This document shows, in pieces, positions 46,517 to 58,567 of a stretch of DNA of 64,000 bases. The DNA is taken from the NCBI GenBank assembly GCA_964007475.1, contig OZ023273.1:111275812-111339811 (forward strand). Direction: 5' to 3'. The notes under the pieces were generated by a model. That model had not been told where the DNA came from and ran no database searches. It saw nothing but the letters and a program-made list of their open reading frames with translations. The DNA comes from Hybos culiciformis. Its lineage: Eukaryota; Arthropoda; Insecta; Diptera; Hybotidae. The position numbers and the translations under genes are program-made. Within the stretch, counting starts at the first letter, position 1. Each line of letters starts with the position of its first letter.

Positions 46517-46529
46517 TATTAATTTACTA

Positions 46530-49500
46530 CAAAAAGATACATTTTATTATCGAAAAAGAATTTCATTAAATATTTTAATGTAGGTATAATATTATTGTGC
46601 TTTTCTGGGTAATTTCTTTGTTCACAAAGTAATAAATTAAAATGTTTTAAAATTAAATTTTTTTTTTATTAATGTTTTTATATTATTTTAAATTCATTCC
46701 GATGGATATGCAATTGACATTTTTAATTATATATAAAAATGTATATTCGACTATATTTATAAGTTCGTCAATTTCAATTTTTCTTTATTTTCAACTTGGA
46801 TTTGAATTTAAATGTTTTTTTGCAAATTATTTTTATTGAATACTAATTAATACTAATTAATACACAAAATTAAAATCCTTGTTAAAAAAACTCAGAATTT
46901 TAAAGAAATGAAAAAGAAGTTGACAACGATTATTTTTATTCTAACTTTTTTAAAAAATTATTTTATAAATACAATCCAAATGAAAATTATAATGGTAATA
47001 ATTTATAATTGTTGTTTAATTAATTTTATACATACCTATATTATAGGCAAATAATTCTATAAAATGCTAATGAAAATGAATTTTAATAGACTGGAATCTG
47101 AATGGATGGTCAACTAGAAGGAAATATGATTTCATTTCAACTTCTTTTAATTACTTTAGAGTTTTTACTATTAAAGAAAAGTTTTGATTTCAGTAGCAGA
47201 AATTATATGTAATTATTTGAAATGTAATAAAGATTTATAAAAATATAATTTTCCATGCCTTTTAAAAATAAATGCTGAACGGAATATGTAAATTTTATGT
47301 GCACTTAGAAAAGTAGAAGCTATTAAAACAATGCAATGTAAATCATTAAACAAGTTATCTATAAAATAAAATTATATTAATTCATTAAATTTTAATTATT
47401 ATAGTTCAATGTTTAATGTACATATATAAATATTTAAGGTTCAATGATATGATTTTACTAATTTGAATTTATAATTTTCATGTTTATCTCGAAACTAAAT
47501 TTAATTGTATTCTTGGAATTAAATTAGAGTGAACAGAAAATTTTATTAGGATATAAAATTTCATGCAATGAGTTTTCTAATGTTGAAGAAATTGTTTCAG
47601 TTGTCGACTTAAAAAGTTTTGCTGAATAGAATCGAATAATATTGGCTAGAAACATAAAAAATTAAAGAAAAATTTTTTGCCTCTTAGTCGACCGGAATAC
47701 CACTATAATACCAACACACGGTAAAACTTTATTTCATTTTATGAGAACTTAATAAACCTAAACATTAGTTATTTATTAATTTTCTTCGAATCACCCAATT
47801 TTTTTCTATGCTATACAATTAATTAGTAAATATTTTTTTACGTAAAAAACCCTCACTAAATTCATTATAAAATAAAATCCTGTTTTTACTATAAATGTGC
47901 TTTTATTTAAATTTTTAACACAACAAAAAAGGTTATAAAACCGCATTATCCTCTTTTTGTATTGCAGAAACAATAGAAAACTATTTACAAAATATATCGT
48001 ATTACTAATATCAGAATTTGTACAACGAAGACCTGTTGTTGAATTCAATATGTAATTAGTTTTCACGAATGGATTATTTTAATTAAAATTTATTGAAAAA
48101 AAATTGTATCCAAAAAAAAAAAAGTTTTACCTTTAGGAGAGTTATTTTTATTTAGGTATTGTAAAAAAATACAAAAAAAATGGTCAAAGGACAAAATATA
48201 TGTAAAATATTATTATTATAGTCGAATATTAGAATTGAATATATGTAAGAGATAACCCTTTATAACGAACACGACATATATATGATTAATAACCATTATA
48301 TGATATAGATAAGGGTAATAAAAATACTACTGTATAACGACGGCTTTATGTCATTTTATCAGAGCTTAGGCGTTCCAGCATAATGTATAATCAATGAATT
48401 ATTGTTATGTGTGTGTGTGGAAAATATTTACTACATTAAAGTCAAGGGATACCATTGAAAAATGAGAGGTTTTAAGAATTTCATCACTAGCAGTGAATAG
48501 AGGATATCTACTGTTGAGAATGTTAAGATCATAATAATTTATTTTAAAATTAATTTCTTTTTTCAGGAAAATTCGAATTTTTTTTTTATTTGAAAATTAT
48601 GTATAAATATAAATATTATATGTACAATCTGTAAGTTTTGATTCATTATTCACGATATTTTTATTTTAAAATTGTTTTATGAATAAAAATTACATGTATA
48701 AATATTTGCTTACTCTTCTGTATAATATTTACAATAACAGAACACCCTGATATATTATGTTTAATAAATAATGCAATAATGCAATAAAATATGTTCAAAA
48801 AATTTTCAATAATGTCAGTTGCAATAAACATTTTTCAAATAACAATTTTCTTCATAACATATTTTATATGATAAATTTTCCCTGCGATATGTTTTCATTG
48901 TAAAATTACAAAATATATATTTGCAATGTACTTTGAAAAATTTCACTATTTTATTTACATAAAAGAAAGCTGTACAAAAAAAAATTACTCATGTTTAAAA
49001 CTTGATTTTAATATTTAGTATATATTCAACTTTTTCATATTATTTTATAGAAACATTGTCATCTATAATTATATTCTGATTGGTGTTTCAAAATAGGTTC
49101 ACCATTATTTTTTCCATAATAATAATCCTATTTCGATTAAGAAAAAATTAAGTTGTTGAGTATTACGATAAATTATTAAAATAAAAAAAAAAGGTCAAAG
49201 ATACAATTTTTTTCAACGAACTATCGTGAAATTTTACCTAAATAAGTTGTAAAACTTGTATGAATGCAGGGAAATACCTTCTTCAAACACACAATTCAAA
49301 CTGTGGCATAAATTGTCTGTTTGTACAAATAAATACAAATTGTTTGTACAATATTCTTTGTTGTGGAAATTACTTTACAGTGCATGGGCCCCATTAGAGT
49401 TATATTTTAAAAATAAAAGTGTTCCTTTTTATTTTATTCATCCAAATTCTTAGAAAAACACTCCAATATCAAAAACACCTCACTATATACTGACAAATAA

Positions 49501-50352
49501 TGTTTGTGATATTTCTTAATTTAAGATATTTGCCGTAAAACAATTTTAAATGGGTTAAAAAGGTTTTTCGGAAAAATATAACATCCCTTTTATGTTAAAA
49601 ACCAGATTGTGTATCTGAGTATCTGAGAGTATATTAAATATATTAAGCAAAAATAGAAAATTCAAAGTTCTCAAATCTAAAGATGAAACTAAAAATATAT
49701 TGAATGATTATATAATATTATTCACCTAGTACTTGGTGATATTTTAAATTGAATAAAAATTTAACAAAATTAATATTTTTCACTAAATTTTACTAGTTTT
49801 GGATTTAAAAAATTATCATTTTCATACAAAAATAAAATAAAATAGCCGTAGTTCAGGCGTAATTAAATAATTAATCAAAAGCAGTTACTTTGGAGATAGC
49901 GAAAAAAAATAAGAAAATTAATTATTTTATAGAAATATATCCGGTAGCAATCTATATAATAAGGGATAATAAGGGATAATTTATTTTTATTTTGAATTAA
50001 AATAAAAACAATTTTTTCTTAAAGTCGCGATTAATCAATTAATGTTGTTTTTCATTCTATGATGTAAAATAAAAAAATTGTTGGAAAATACTTTTTATTA
50101 TTTGAAAACGTAATTTTCAAATTGTAATACCTGTAAACTAATATTTTAGAAGTGATTTTTTTTGTAATTCTTTTTGTGCTTGCCTACGAAAGCCCATCCA
50201 TAGCAATAAATAATATTAAAATAAAAAATAATGATCTGAAAAACATAGTTCGTAATGTGTATTTTTTTTTATTTTTGTAAAAAGTTATGTTGCGTCTTAT
50301 GGACTTAAATTTTTTTTTTTTGGTCCACTCCATTTTATTTCAACTTCTTTCT
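46530..50352. other. AT-rich intergenic stretch, nothing supported
   Basis: About 3.8 kb. A plus-strand frame at 49256-49453 (65 codons) has a few cysteines and tryptophans but no motif, no splice context and no partner. Nothing else stands out. Confidence 0.4.
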
Positions 50353-50359
50353 GTTAGAC

Positions 50360-50675
50360 CAAGAAGCATGTATATAAAGAGGAATCAGTCCCATACAAAA
50401 AAAAGAATCAAAATAGTGAAACAAAAAATCCATATCACAACCCCATGAGCTTTTTTTTTTTCTTTTTTGAGAATTCCACTCTCACAAAAGCTTTTAAAAC
50501 TTCAAAAACAACAACAGTTCTATACAATTTTTAAAGTTTTAAAAGCTTTTGTGAGAGTGGAATTCTCAAAAAAGAAAAAAAAAAGCTCATGGGGTTGTGA
50601 TATGGATTTTTTGTTTCACTGTTTTGATTCTTTTTTTTGTATGGGACTGATTCCTCTTTATATACATGCTTCTTG
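50360..50675. mobile_element. Near-perfect long hairpin (foldback), flanked by GTTAGAC
   Basis: Arms 50360-50501 and 50535-50675 are reverse complements over about 141 bases with one substitution (AAAATAGTG against AAAACAGTG) and one T-run length difference, around a 33-base loop. The 7-bp GTTAGAC flanks both sides directly (50353-50359 and 50676-50682), like a target-site duplication. Termini are CAAGAAGCATG...CATGCTTCTTG. No protein is encoded; open frames through it come from the palindrome. If transcribed, the RNA would fold into a long duplex suited to Dicer. Confidence 0.8.
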
Positions 50676-50682
50676 GTTAGAC

Positions 50683-51631
50683 GTAGATAAATTCCGGTTT
50701 AGAAATTATTTTTTAATGCCCATGAATTATCTAATAGCTTTCCTTTAGGATTTTGGGAGAAACAGTAGTGAAAAACCTGACTATTATTCCACTTTAAAAA
50801 TTCGTTTACTAAAAATGTATTCTAAATAAAAAAGTTTGGTTAGAAGGTCGGTGAGTAAAATCACAAAGTTGTAGGGCTTGTAGTTGTATGTTTGTTATTT
50901 TGAAAATATTATATGTTTAATTACATCAAAATGAAAGTTTCTATATTCGTAGTTAAGTATCTAACTCTCGAAATATTTTAATTGATTCAAAATTAAAGTT
51001 TCCATTCGATGTTGATTTAAGCGCTCTATATATGATACATTTTATTCAAAATATGTTTTAATATATAAATTTTACTTCATACTTTTATACAAAATTTTAA
51101 TATTAAATTTTTAGAATTTAATATGTTTCTGAAAATCAGGTGGGTATTTTATCCCTTTAATTATATTTTTATCGTATTGCAAAAATATATTTGGCGCAAT
51201 GGTGCGCATTTATAAATAAATATAAATTACATTTTTAATGATGCAATGTTTTTTTTTTATCCCAAAAGAGTTGTAAGTTTTTTTTTCTAATGCAGAATCT
51301 GCTGCAATCTAATATATACAGTCATGTAGTTGGAATTAAAATTTTAAATAATTTCATTTTAAATTCATCTTCTAAATTAAAATTTTTATTTAATTCTTTT
51401 CATTTAACAAATTTTTTAGTGGTTCAGCAATTTTTTTGAACTACTGCACGTAATAGTATTATCTCTAAAATGGTAAATGCATTCGGCCATAAAGTGTCAA
51501 TGTTTGACCTGTTTATATACAGAGCAAAGTTAAGAACGTTATGATATAAATTTATCGTTGTCAAAATCTTCAATTTAACACCTATTTTTTAAATAACGTA
51601 TCCTATAATATGAATTATGTATAAAGTTTTC

Positions 51632-51674
<43 letters not shown>

Positions 51675-54600
51675 ATGTAATATAATTTTTCATATTTTTA
51701 TGTATAAGCTTTACCTCGGGAGACTAATAATTTTATTATTATAAGGATTGAACATAATATTTTTTTTGATAGGGGTAGCAATAGAAATAGTATATATATA
51801 TATGTAGGTACATAAATATTTTTGGGTCAAAATTATTTATGGACTAAAACTTAAATAAAGAGAGCAACAATGACTTGAATAATAATTAAGGATTTTTTTA
51901 TCCTTAATTAAAAAAGAAAAAAAGAAAAAGCTTTTAAAAAGTTTTAGAGTAATATTTCTTTTTCCAAATACTGTCCTTTTGGGGAATCTTATAAATAAGT
52001 TAATTGAACTTCTTAAAGAAAAAAGAAACAAAAAATAAAGAAATACGATGTTGAAAATTAATAATCTAGGGCTATTTGTACAACATTTGGGATTCCACAA
52101 AAATATCAATAATTAAAATAATATTTGTTTTGCTGACTGAAAAAAAAAATTATAACTCAATTATAAAGTATTTAAAACATTTTTACTTTAAAATTAGTAA
52201 AATTAATGTCATCCAGTACGAGCGAAAACAACAAGAATAATAAGATATAAAGTACTTATGAAGCTGGTATTCAATTTTTATATATGAATTTTTAATTTAA
52301 ATTAGAAAGAAATCTGATACAAAAAGTGAGCCGAAGTATAATTCAAATTGTGAAGCCTCAAACTCTTTCTATTTATTACACAGAGAAAAACAAGCTTTTA
52401 TTTCTTAATATCGGTAAGAATAAAGATATGTACAAATATAAAGCCTGAACTTCAATTTAGCGAATATAAAAAGATTAAAAATCATAATCATGATCATGGG
52501 TGAAAATCAGAATAAATTATTCTCCCAATAGACAGTGAAGATGACGCATTGATTAGAGTAAAAATGTCAGATTCGAATAAATTATTCGAATATTTTATTT
52601 TTATTATTCGCTTAAATAATAATAATGAAAAACAAATAAAATGTATGTTTTAATTTATACTTAAAATAAATTACATTTATCTCAAATATATGTGTATGTC
52701 CCTTTGTATAAAATAATGAAATTGACAAATTTTTTTTATTAAATTAATTGAAATAATATTTTTTTTTAATATTTGCATTTTACAACAACTTTGTTGATAA
52801 ACTTCAATGTATCAAATTAAGTAAATGTGAATGGAAAAATTATAAAACAAAATAATTTTTTTTATTTTTTTCAACATTATGTAAATTAAAAATTTATCTT
52901 TACATAAATATTTAATAAATTTAATGTTCGGATTGCAAAAGCAATTAATATGATAATATTATGCTATTTTGCATCAAGTGTTGAATATTCTTGAACTCTT
53001 TTAGATTTTTGAAAATATCACAGTACTTAACTGTACATTGTTAATATTTTATTTAGATAGATTTATGTCTTTAAAACCAATTTAACCCGAAGAAAAAAGC
53101 AAAAGAAAAAGTTTATAAGTCCTACTAAATTGACTTAAATGCTATTATAATTTAGTAAGGAAAATAAAACCCAAAAAAGTTATTATTTTTTTTACTGGTG
53201 GGGGTTGAAATGTTCGAATCGATTGGTTATGAATAGTAATAAATATCAATTAAAACGGATATATCATTAAAAAATAATATAAATTTTTAATAAGCTTTTT
53301 GTCCCAAAAAAAAAAAAAAGTTTATTATTTTTCTTTTTATTAATGTCGGATAAGGAAAAAATTGCTCCTTCAATAATAATTTTTTTTCCCTTATAGCAAT
53401 AAATTTATGAAATTCCGGTCCCTTAAAAGTTTTATTTCATGGATTGAATTCCATTATTTTTTTTTACGCAATTTGCTTTTTGTAACGAGAACCAGAGATT
53501 AAAAGTAGAAAAATAAAAAAAAAATAAAAAAGGAGTGGACAATAAAAAAGAAAATTATAATAAATGTATATAAAAGTTATTTTAAAGTTTTTTTTGTTTG
53601 TTTATATATACGTGTTGGTTGTTTAAGGTTTGGTTTTCTTTCGAATATTTGACAGTGTTTTTATTTAAGTTTTTATTTAGAGCACAAATTTAAATTTTTT
53701 AAAAGATATATTATAATAAGTAAGTAATTTTTATTTAGTAACTTGATATACACATATTATATGTTATACATTTTTGAGCTTATTAATTAAGAAGGTTTAG
53801 ATACATTAATGGTCTTTACAACTATATTAGAATTTGACTAATTACTTAGGCTTAAGAGGCAAAACATTTTGGTTTAGGGGGGAAATTTAATTTATTACAA
53901 AACCCCATTTCATTTCACTAAAACTAACTAAAAACTTTACCTAAAAATAAAGATTTTTAAAGATATTTCTTAAATATGTACAGATCAGTTTATTATTTCA
54001 TTCTCGACCAATGGAATCTTTACATTTTCAGGAATATTTAAACTTATGTATTTAGTCAAGACAGATAATATTTTTAAGATTTCATTAATCAAATTTCTAA
54101 GTTCTTCATTCGAACATATACTCGTAGAAGGATATTATATATAACACATAATATTATTGTATATGTAATTGTTGCTCCCGCTAATATTTTTAAAATATTT
54201 AAAGTTAAGTTATGATGAATGATTAAAGAAAAAATATTTTTTATATTACAATTATTCTAATTTATAAATTATTTTGTGATTTGCTTCAAAATTGTTTACT
54301 TTAAATATTAAACAATAATTTAATTATTTATTTATTTAATTACAGAATTTAAGTATTTACAAAGTTACGATTACATCTACACAACATAAATACCCAAGTG
54401 TATTTAATTTAAAAATTTTTAATTAATTATTTTAATTGTAAACAAAAAGTTAATAAATTTAAATAACATAAATATATGTATGTATATGCCTAAGGATAAA
54501 TAACTTTGGGAAACATTAGAATTTTTTTTGTAAAAATGTATTTCAAACAAATGTTTATTTACATATAAATGCTTAGCATATACAGGGAGGCTGAAGAAAT

Positions 54601-55557
54601 TACAAATTGCTTTCCCCATTTAGAGGAATCGTTTGTGAAAAAAAAAAATTATGTTAAAATTGGTAAGAAGCATTATTTTCTTTGGAATTTTACAACAACG
54701 CAGAACGGCCCGCAGAATTTAATTTCATTTGACAGATCATGTAGAAATAATGAAAGTTTTCTGAAGATGAGATAAATATAAAAGTTTTTTCAATATATGT
54801 ATAATAATAACAAGCAGTTTCTAATTTGTTGAATGCCACTATAACTACATTAAAATATTTAACTTTGGAAAAATAAGAATTTTTTTCTCTTTTAATTTTG
54901 TATAAGTTTTGATTTGTTTTATAATACAAAATGTTGCTTATTTCCTTTTATTCATTAAATTTTCATTGCAACTCATTTTCCCTATATTTTATTTATGGTT
55001 GTTTGTATTTCCTTTTTTAATCCTTTTTTGTGGTATCAGATTCTTTAAAAAATTTTGTTTTCCTTCTATGTACAAAATAAAGGAAGTGGTTCTTTATATA
55101 GTATAGTGAATAATACAATTAGTTAGATATTTAGTTTAATATTTTTCTTTTTTTTAAGAAATCTCAGAACATTGAGGTTGTTAATATTTTTGTTTTTTTT
55201 AATGTGGTAAAATTTTTATCAAAAATACTTATAGTTATTAAATATTATAAAATTTGTGTAATTTGGTTTTGAAAAGAAACTATAATGTGCAAAAATATTT
55301 AGGAAAATTTGATGTTTGTACGACAATATGACTATAGGTTTGGATATCTAAATTTGTATATACTAATTTCGTTTCTGAAACAAGCTTATTTTAAAATAAG
55401 CTAATTCTTTGAATTCTGGTTATAATTTGTGGATAATGAAAGAAAAAATTACAATATAATTTTATTTAAAGATGGAATTATAAACAGACTAATTAAAGTT
55501 CCATATATAATAATTAAAGTTCCATATATAATATATGAAGCATATGTGAAACATATA
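50683..55557. other. AT-rich intergenic stretch, simple repeats only
   Basis: Contains a (TA)n tract at 51635-51671 and a small hairpin near 51883-51909 (AATTAAGGATTTTTTTATCC). A plus-strand frame at 54569-54775 reads somewhat protein-like but lacks motifs. Just before the next element, AATTAAAGTTCCATATATAA is duplicated in tandem (55492-55533). Confidence 0.4.
51635..51671. repeat. (TA)n microsatellite
   Basis: About 18 uninterrupted AT dinucleotides. Confidence 0.9.
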
Positions 55558-55559
55558 TA

Positions 55560-56486
55560 TGGGTAGTTCCACGGAAACTGACCGATTCGATGTTACCACA
55601 CTTTTTTGGGCAAACTGTAAAAATATTAAAAATTCCAATCTTGAAAATACTTTATATGAATTATTACCGTTTAGGACAAATAAAAAAATATGTAAATATT
55701 TACTGTTATTTGGCATTGCCGTGGCTGTTACTAAGTAATTTTTTCGTATTGAAAACTAAAATTCATTATTTTAATGTTAAATAAATAATTCACAAATTTT
55801 ATTATTAAAAAAATAATATATGAATGGCTCTCTAAAATTTAAAAAAAGTTGACAAAGTTCGGTTCTAATTGGTTTTTTTTATTATTTTATTAGTGTTACC
55901 GTGTCAGTAAGAGTTTCAAACCTTTTGTGAATTACATGAAAAAAAAAAAATGAATACAATTAATAGATTTTAAAATCACGATTTCAGTTGGCTAAATAAA
56001 TACATTTTTTCTTGATATTATTAGTTGTGATATTTAAATCGAGTAAAATAAACCCGTAGTGAACAGTTATTTCAAAATTTTCTTTAATTCACACCTATTT
56101 TGTAATTACCGTGGTAAGTGTTTTTTTAATTGAAATATTAAAAAAAATGTTTTAATCAATTTTATTTAGATTTCTCTGTTTTTTTCTTTTAACTTTATTG
56201 ATTAAGAATTTTAAATATTTCGAAATTTTTCTAATAAATTAAGGAAAAATAGCTTTTTTGTCATTATCGTAGTGTCATTCCCGTGGTTCGTTTGCTTACA
56301 CGGGAATGACTTTTCGGCACAAATTCTTTGAAAAATCGAAAAATTCGAAAAATGCAGTGTTCTCTTTGAGAATAAGTTCAAAATTAACTGAAGAATCGAA
56401 CAAATACTGATTTAAGTTTCAAAAATATTTTTTTTTTTTTTTACATTTTTTATTTAGTTTTCCGCCTGTTTCCGTGGAACTACCCA
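55560..56486. mobile_element. TA-flanked MITE with repeated CCGTGG motifs
   Basis: The 927-bp element has terminal repeats TGGGTAGTTCCACGGAAAC at the left and its exact complement at the right, with TA on both sides (55558-55559, 56487-56488). A CCGTGG/CCACGG-like core recurs through the interior: near 55571, 55719, 55898, 56108, 56281, 56299 and 56472, striking in DNA this AT-rich. An internal hairpin GTCATTCCCGTG...CACGGGAATGAC lies at 56273-56309. No transposase frame. TA target suggests the Tc1/mariner/pogo group. Confidence 0.8.
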
Positions 56487-56488
56487 TA

Positions 56489-57860
56489 AACAATTTAATT
56501 ATTATCATTAATTTGAAATCATTCATTAAAGTGAAAAATTACATTATAGTCCTAAAAGTGGTGCTGAGAGTAATATTAGACATTAATAAAATCATTAAAT
56601 GCTTGGGGTTTTTTTTATTTATTCATCAATTAAAATTTTTCCCTTAAATGTTGTAATTCATAAATATTTAATTAAATTTAATTCATAAACCGAAGCTGAA
56701 CACTTATCCCTGACTGCAAAATAAATCAATTACAAATAATTTCTAAGAATTTAATAATAAATTAATGAAATATTTATTCACTGGGGATATATTAAATTAA
56801 ATATATGTATTTTAATTTATGTATTATATGTATATTATATTGATATAAAATTTACTTTCATATAATTGTATCTGATATGATTCAGATTTACACTATTTCT
56901 TAATAAAACAAAAATATTTTATTATAATTTATAATTATTTATTATAATTTATCATAATTTCAGATAATCTGGTACGTTCGAATACTTGTTCTATTAGGTG
57001 TATAGTCATTAAATCTATTATGATAAATTTTGTTCAAATTTTAAACGAATTCAGTATAATGAGCCATATTTTTTTTTAATGTAATTCAATTAGTCAATGT
57101 GTAAGTGTAGTCTATAAATCTAAGCTTATAATAAGGATTTTAGAATAATATTAAATTCTTTCTTTGTACTAATAAAATGTTTCTAGAAGTTTATAAGATG
57201 AGTTAATTTAACTTTTTTTTGTAATGACAAACTAATTTTTATTTCTACTTTCAGTCTAACAATAATTATTTAAACATTTTTATATTTATAAAGCCTTATT
57301 TATTGCCACTAAGCTACTAAAAATTATAAGAATTTTTAATTACAACTAACAATGCACTAAGTTACCCTTTATTTAATTTTTCCATTAAGAAAAGAAAACT
57401 ATAAATGAATTTTTTCAATAACATGATTTCGATTATTTTGGTTTTTGTTACCCTCGATGTTATACATTTCAATAATACACTGTCATTTCACATACATACT
57501 TTCTTGTTTCAACGGTCTGTAATAAACTAAATTTTATTTCATTTGAACATTGTAATCCTTTTATGGTTTTATATTCAACCTTGCGCAATTATTATCAGCA
57601 GAATTCTGCAAATTATTTTTCATAAGAAAATAAATTTCGAAAATGATTCCACTTCATAAATACTTATGTTAAATAAGTATGGACTTGAATTCTCATTTTA
57701 GTCGGCAAATGCATGTGAACATAAAATGCTAATAACAACCAGGTATGTTTTTGAAATAACGAATATTTGATACTTTTGATTCGTTAGTTTCAATAAATGT
57801 TTTAAATAGTTTATTTCATAATTTACATTATTTTAATGATAATCGCTAAGTTTCTTATTA
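56489..57860. other. AT-rich intergenic stretch, nothing supported
   Basis: No exon, element terminus or RNA gene recognised. Confidence 0.45.
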
Positions 57861-57868
57861 CAGTATAG

Positions 57869-58559
57869 CAGAGGTGTCAATAGCGTCGATCGCGATCTAC
57901 CGGTCGATCGTGTAATGATTTTAGGTCGATCGCCAATAAATATTCATATTTCAGATATTTATTTCCTTTCAAATTACAATTTTCAATTTCAAGAATCAAA
58001 AAAAATTTATCTAATTTTCCAATCATGTTGGCGCAATTAAAATGTTCTGCTTCTACTAATTATGATGAAAATAAATATATCAAAGAAATTAAGAACGTTA
58101 TTGAAGGATTCGGTAACCGTTTCGAAGATTTTAAAAAACTTGATAATGTGGTTTTATTTATGAGTTTTCCATTTGATAGCAATATAAAAGCAAAAAAAAA
58201 CCTTTCAACTATTTTTGATATGGATAATATTACACTTGAACCAGAAATTATAACTTTACAAAACGATATTTATATTAAAGCAAGAGCTTCCGAAAATAAA
58301 TTCTGGAAATATTTAGCAGAAGATTAATATCCGAGTGTAAAAAAATTTACTGAAAATTTATACGCCTGTTTTAGTTCGACATATTTGTGCGAATGAGCAT
58401 TTTCACAAATGAAAATAATAAAGTCGAAATACCGAATTAAAACAGACGAACACAATAAATATTGCCTTCTCCTCTTACTCGTACTTTTAGAAAAAGTAGA
58501 TCGCAGATAATTTTTACTGCGCGAAGTAGATCTTATAGAAAAATTAGTTGACACCCCTG
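57869..58559 (+). mobile_element. hAT element, internally deleted, 8-bp target duplication
   Basis: CAGTATAG flanks both sides exactly (57861-57868 and 58560-58567), the 8-bp duplication expected of hAT. Terminal repeats are CAGAGGTGTCAA at the left and, reversed, CAGGGGTGTCAA at the right, followed by GATCGCGATCTACCGGTCGA-type subterminal repeats. It encodes only the C-terminal part of a transposase with stops. 691 bp, defective. Confidence 0.85.
58025..58510 (+). pseudogene. hAT transposase C-terminal remnant (ZBED/GTF2I-repeat-like type)
   Basis: The open part 58025-58327 (100 codons) contains an MSFPFDSNIK stretch and LEPEIITLQNDIYIKAR, matching the segment that precedes the dimerisation domain in transposases related to ZBED and GTF2IRD2-like proteins (NPF...ELIxLQxD...K). 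After the stop at 58325-58327 the same reading continues as FSSTYLCE and FSQMKIIKSKYRIKTDEH, the hATC motif STYLCExxFSxMKxxKSKYR, interrupted by a second stop between STYLCE and AFSQM. The catalytic DDE core and BED finger are absent. Dead copy. Confidence 0.75.
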
Positions 58560-58567
58560 CAGTATAG

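Noticed and set aside
50467..50748. 93-codon plus-strand open frame
   Set aside because: It runs through one arm of the near-perfect hairpin; no motif and no start context independent of the palindrome.
54569..54775. Plus-strand 68-codon open frame
   Set aside because: No motif or homologue recognised; overlapping open frames on both strands suggest chance.
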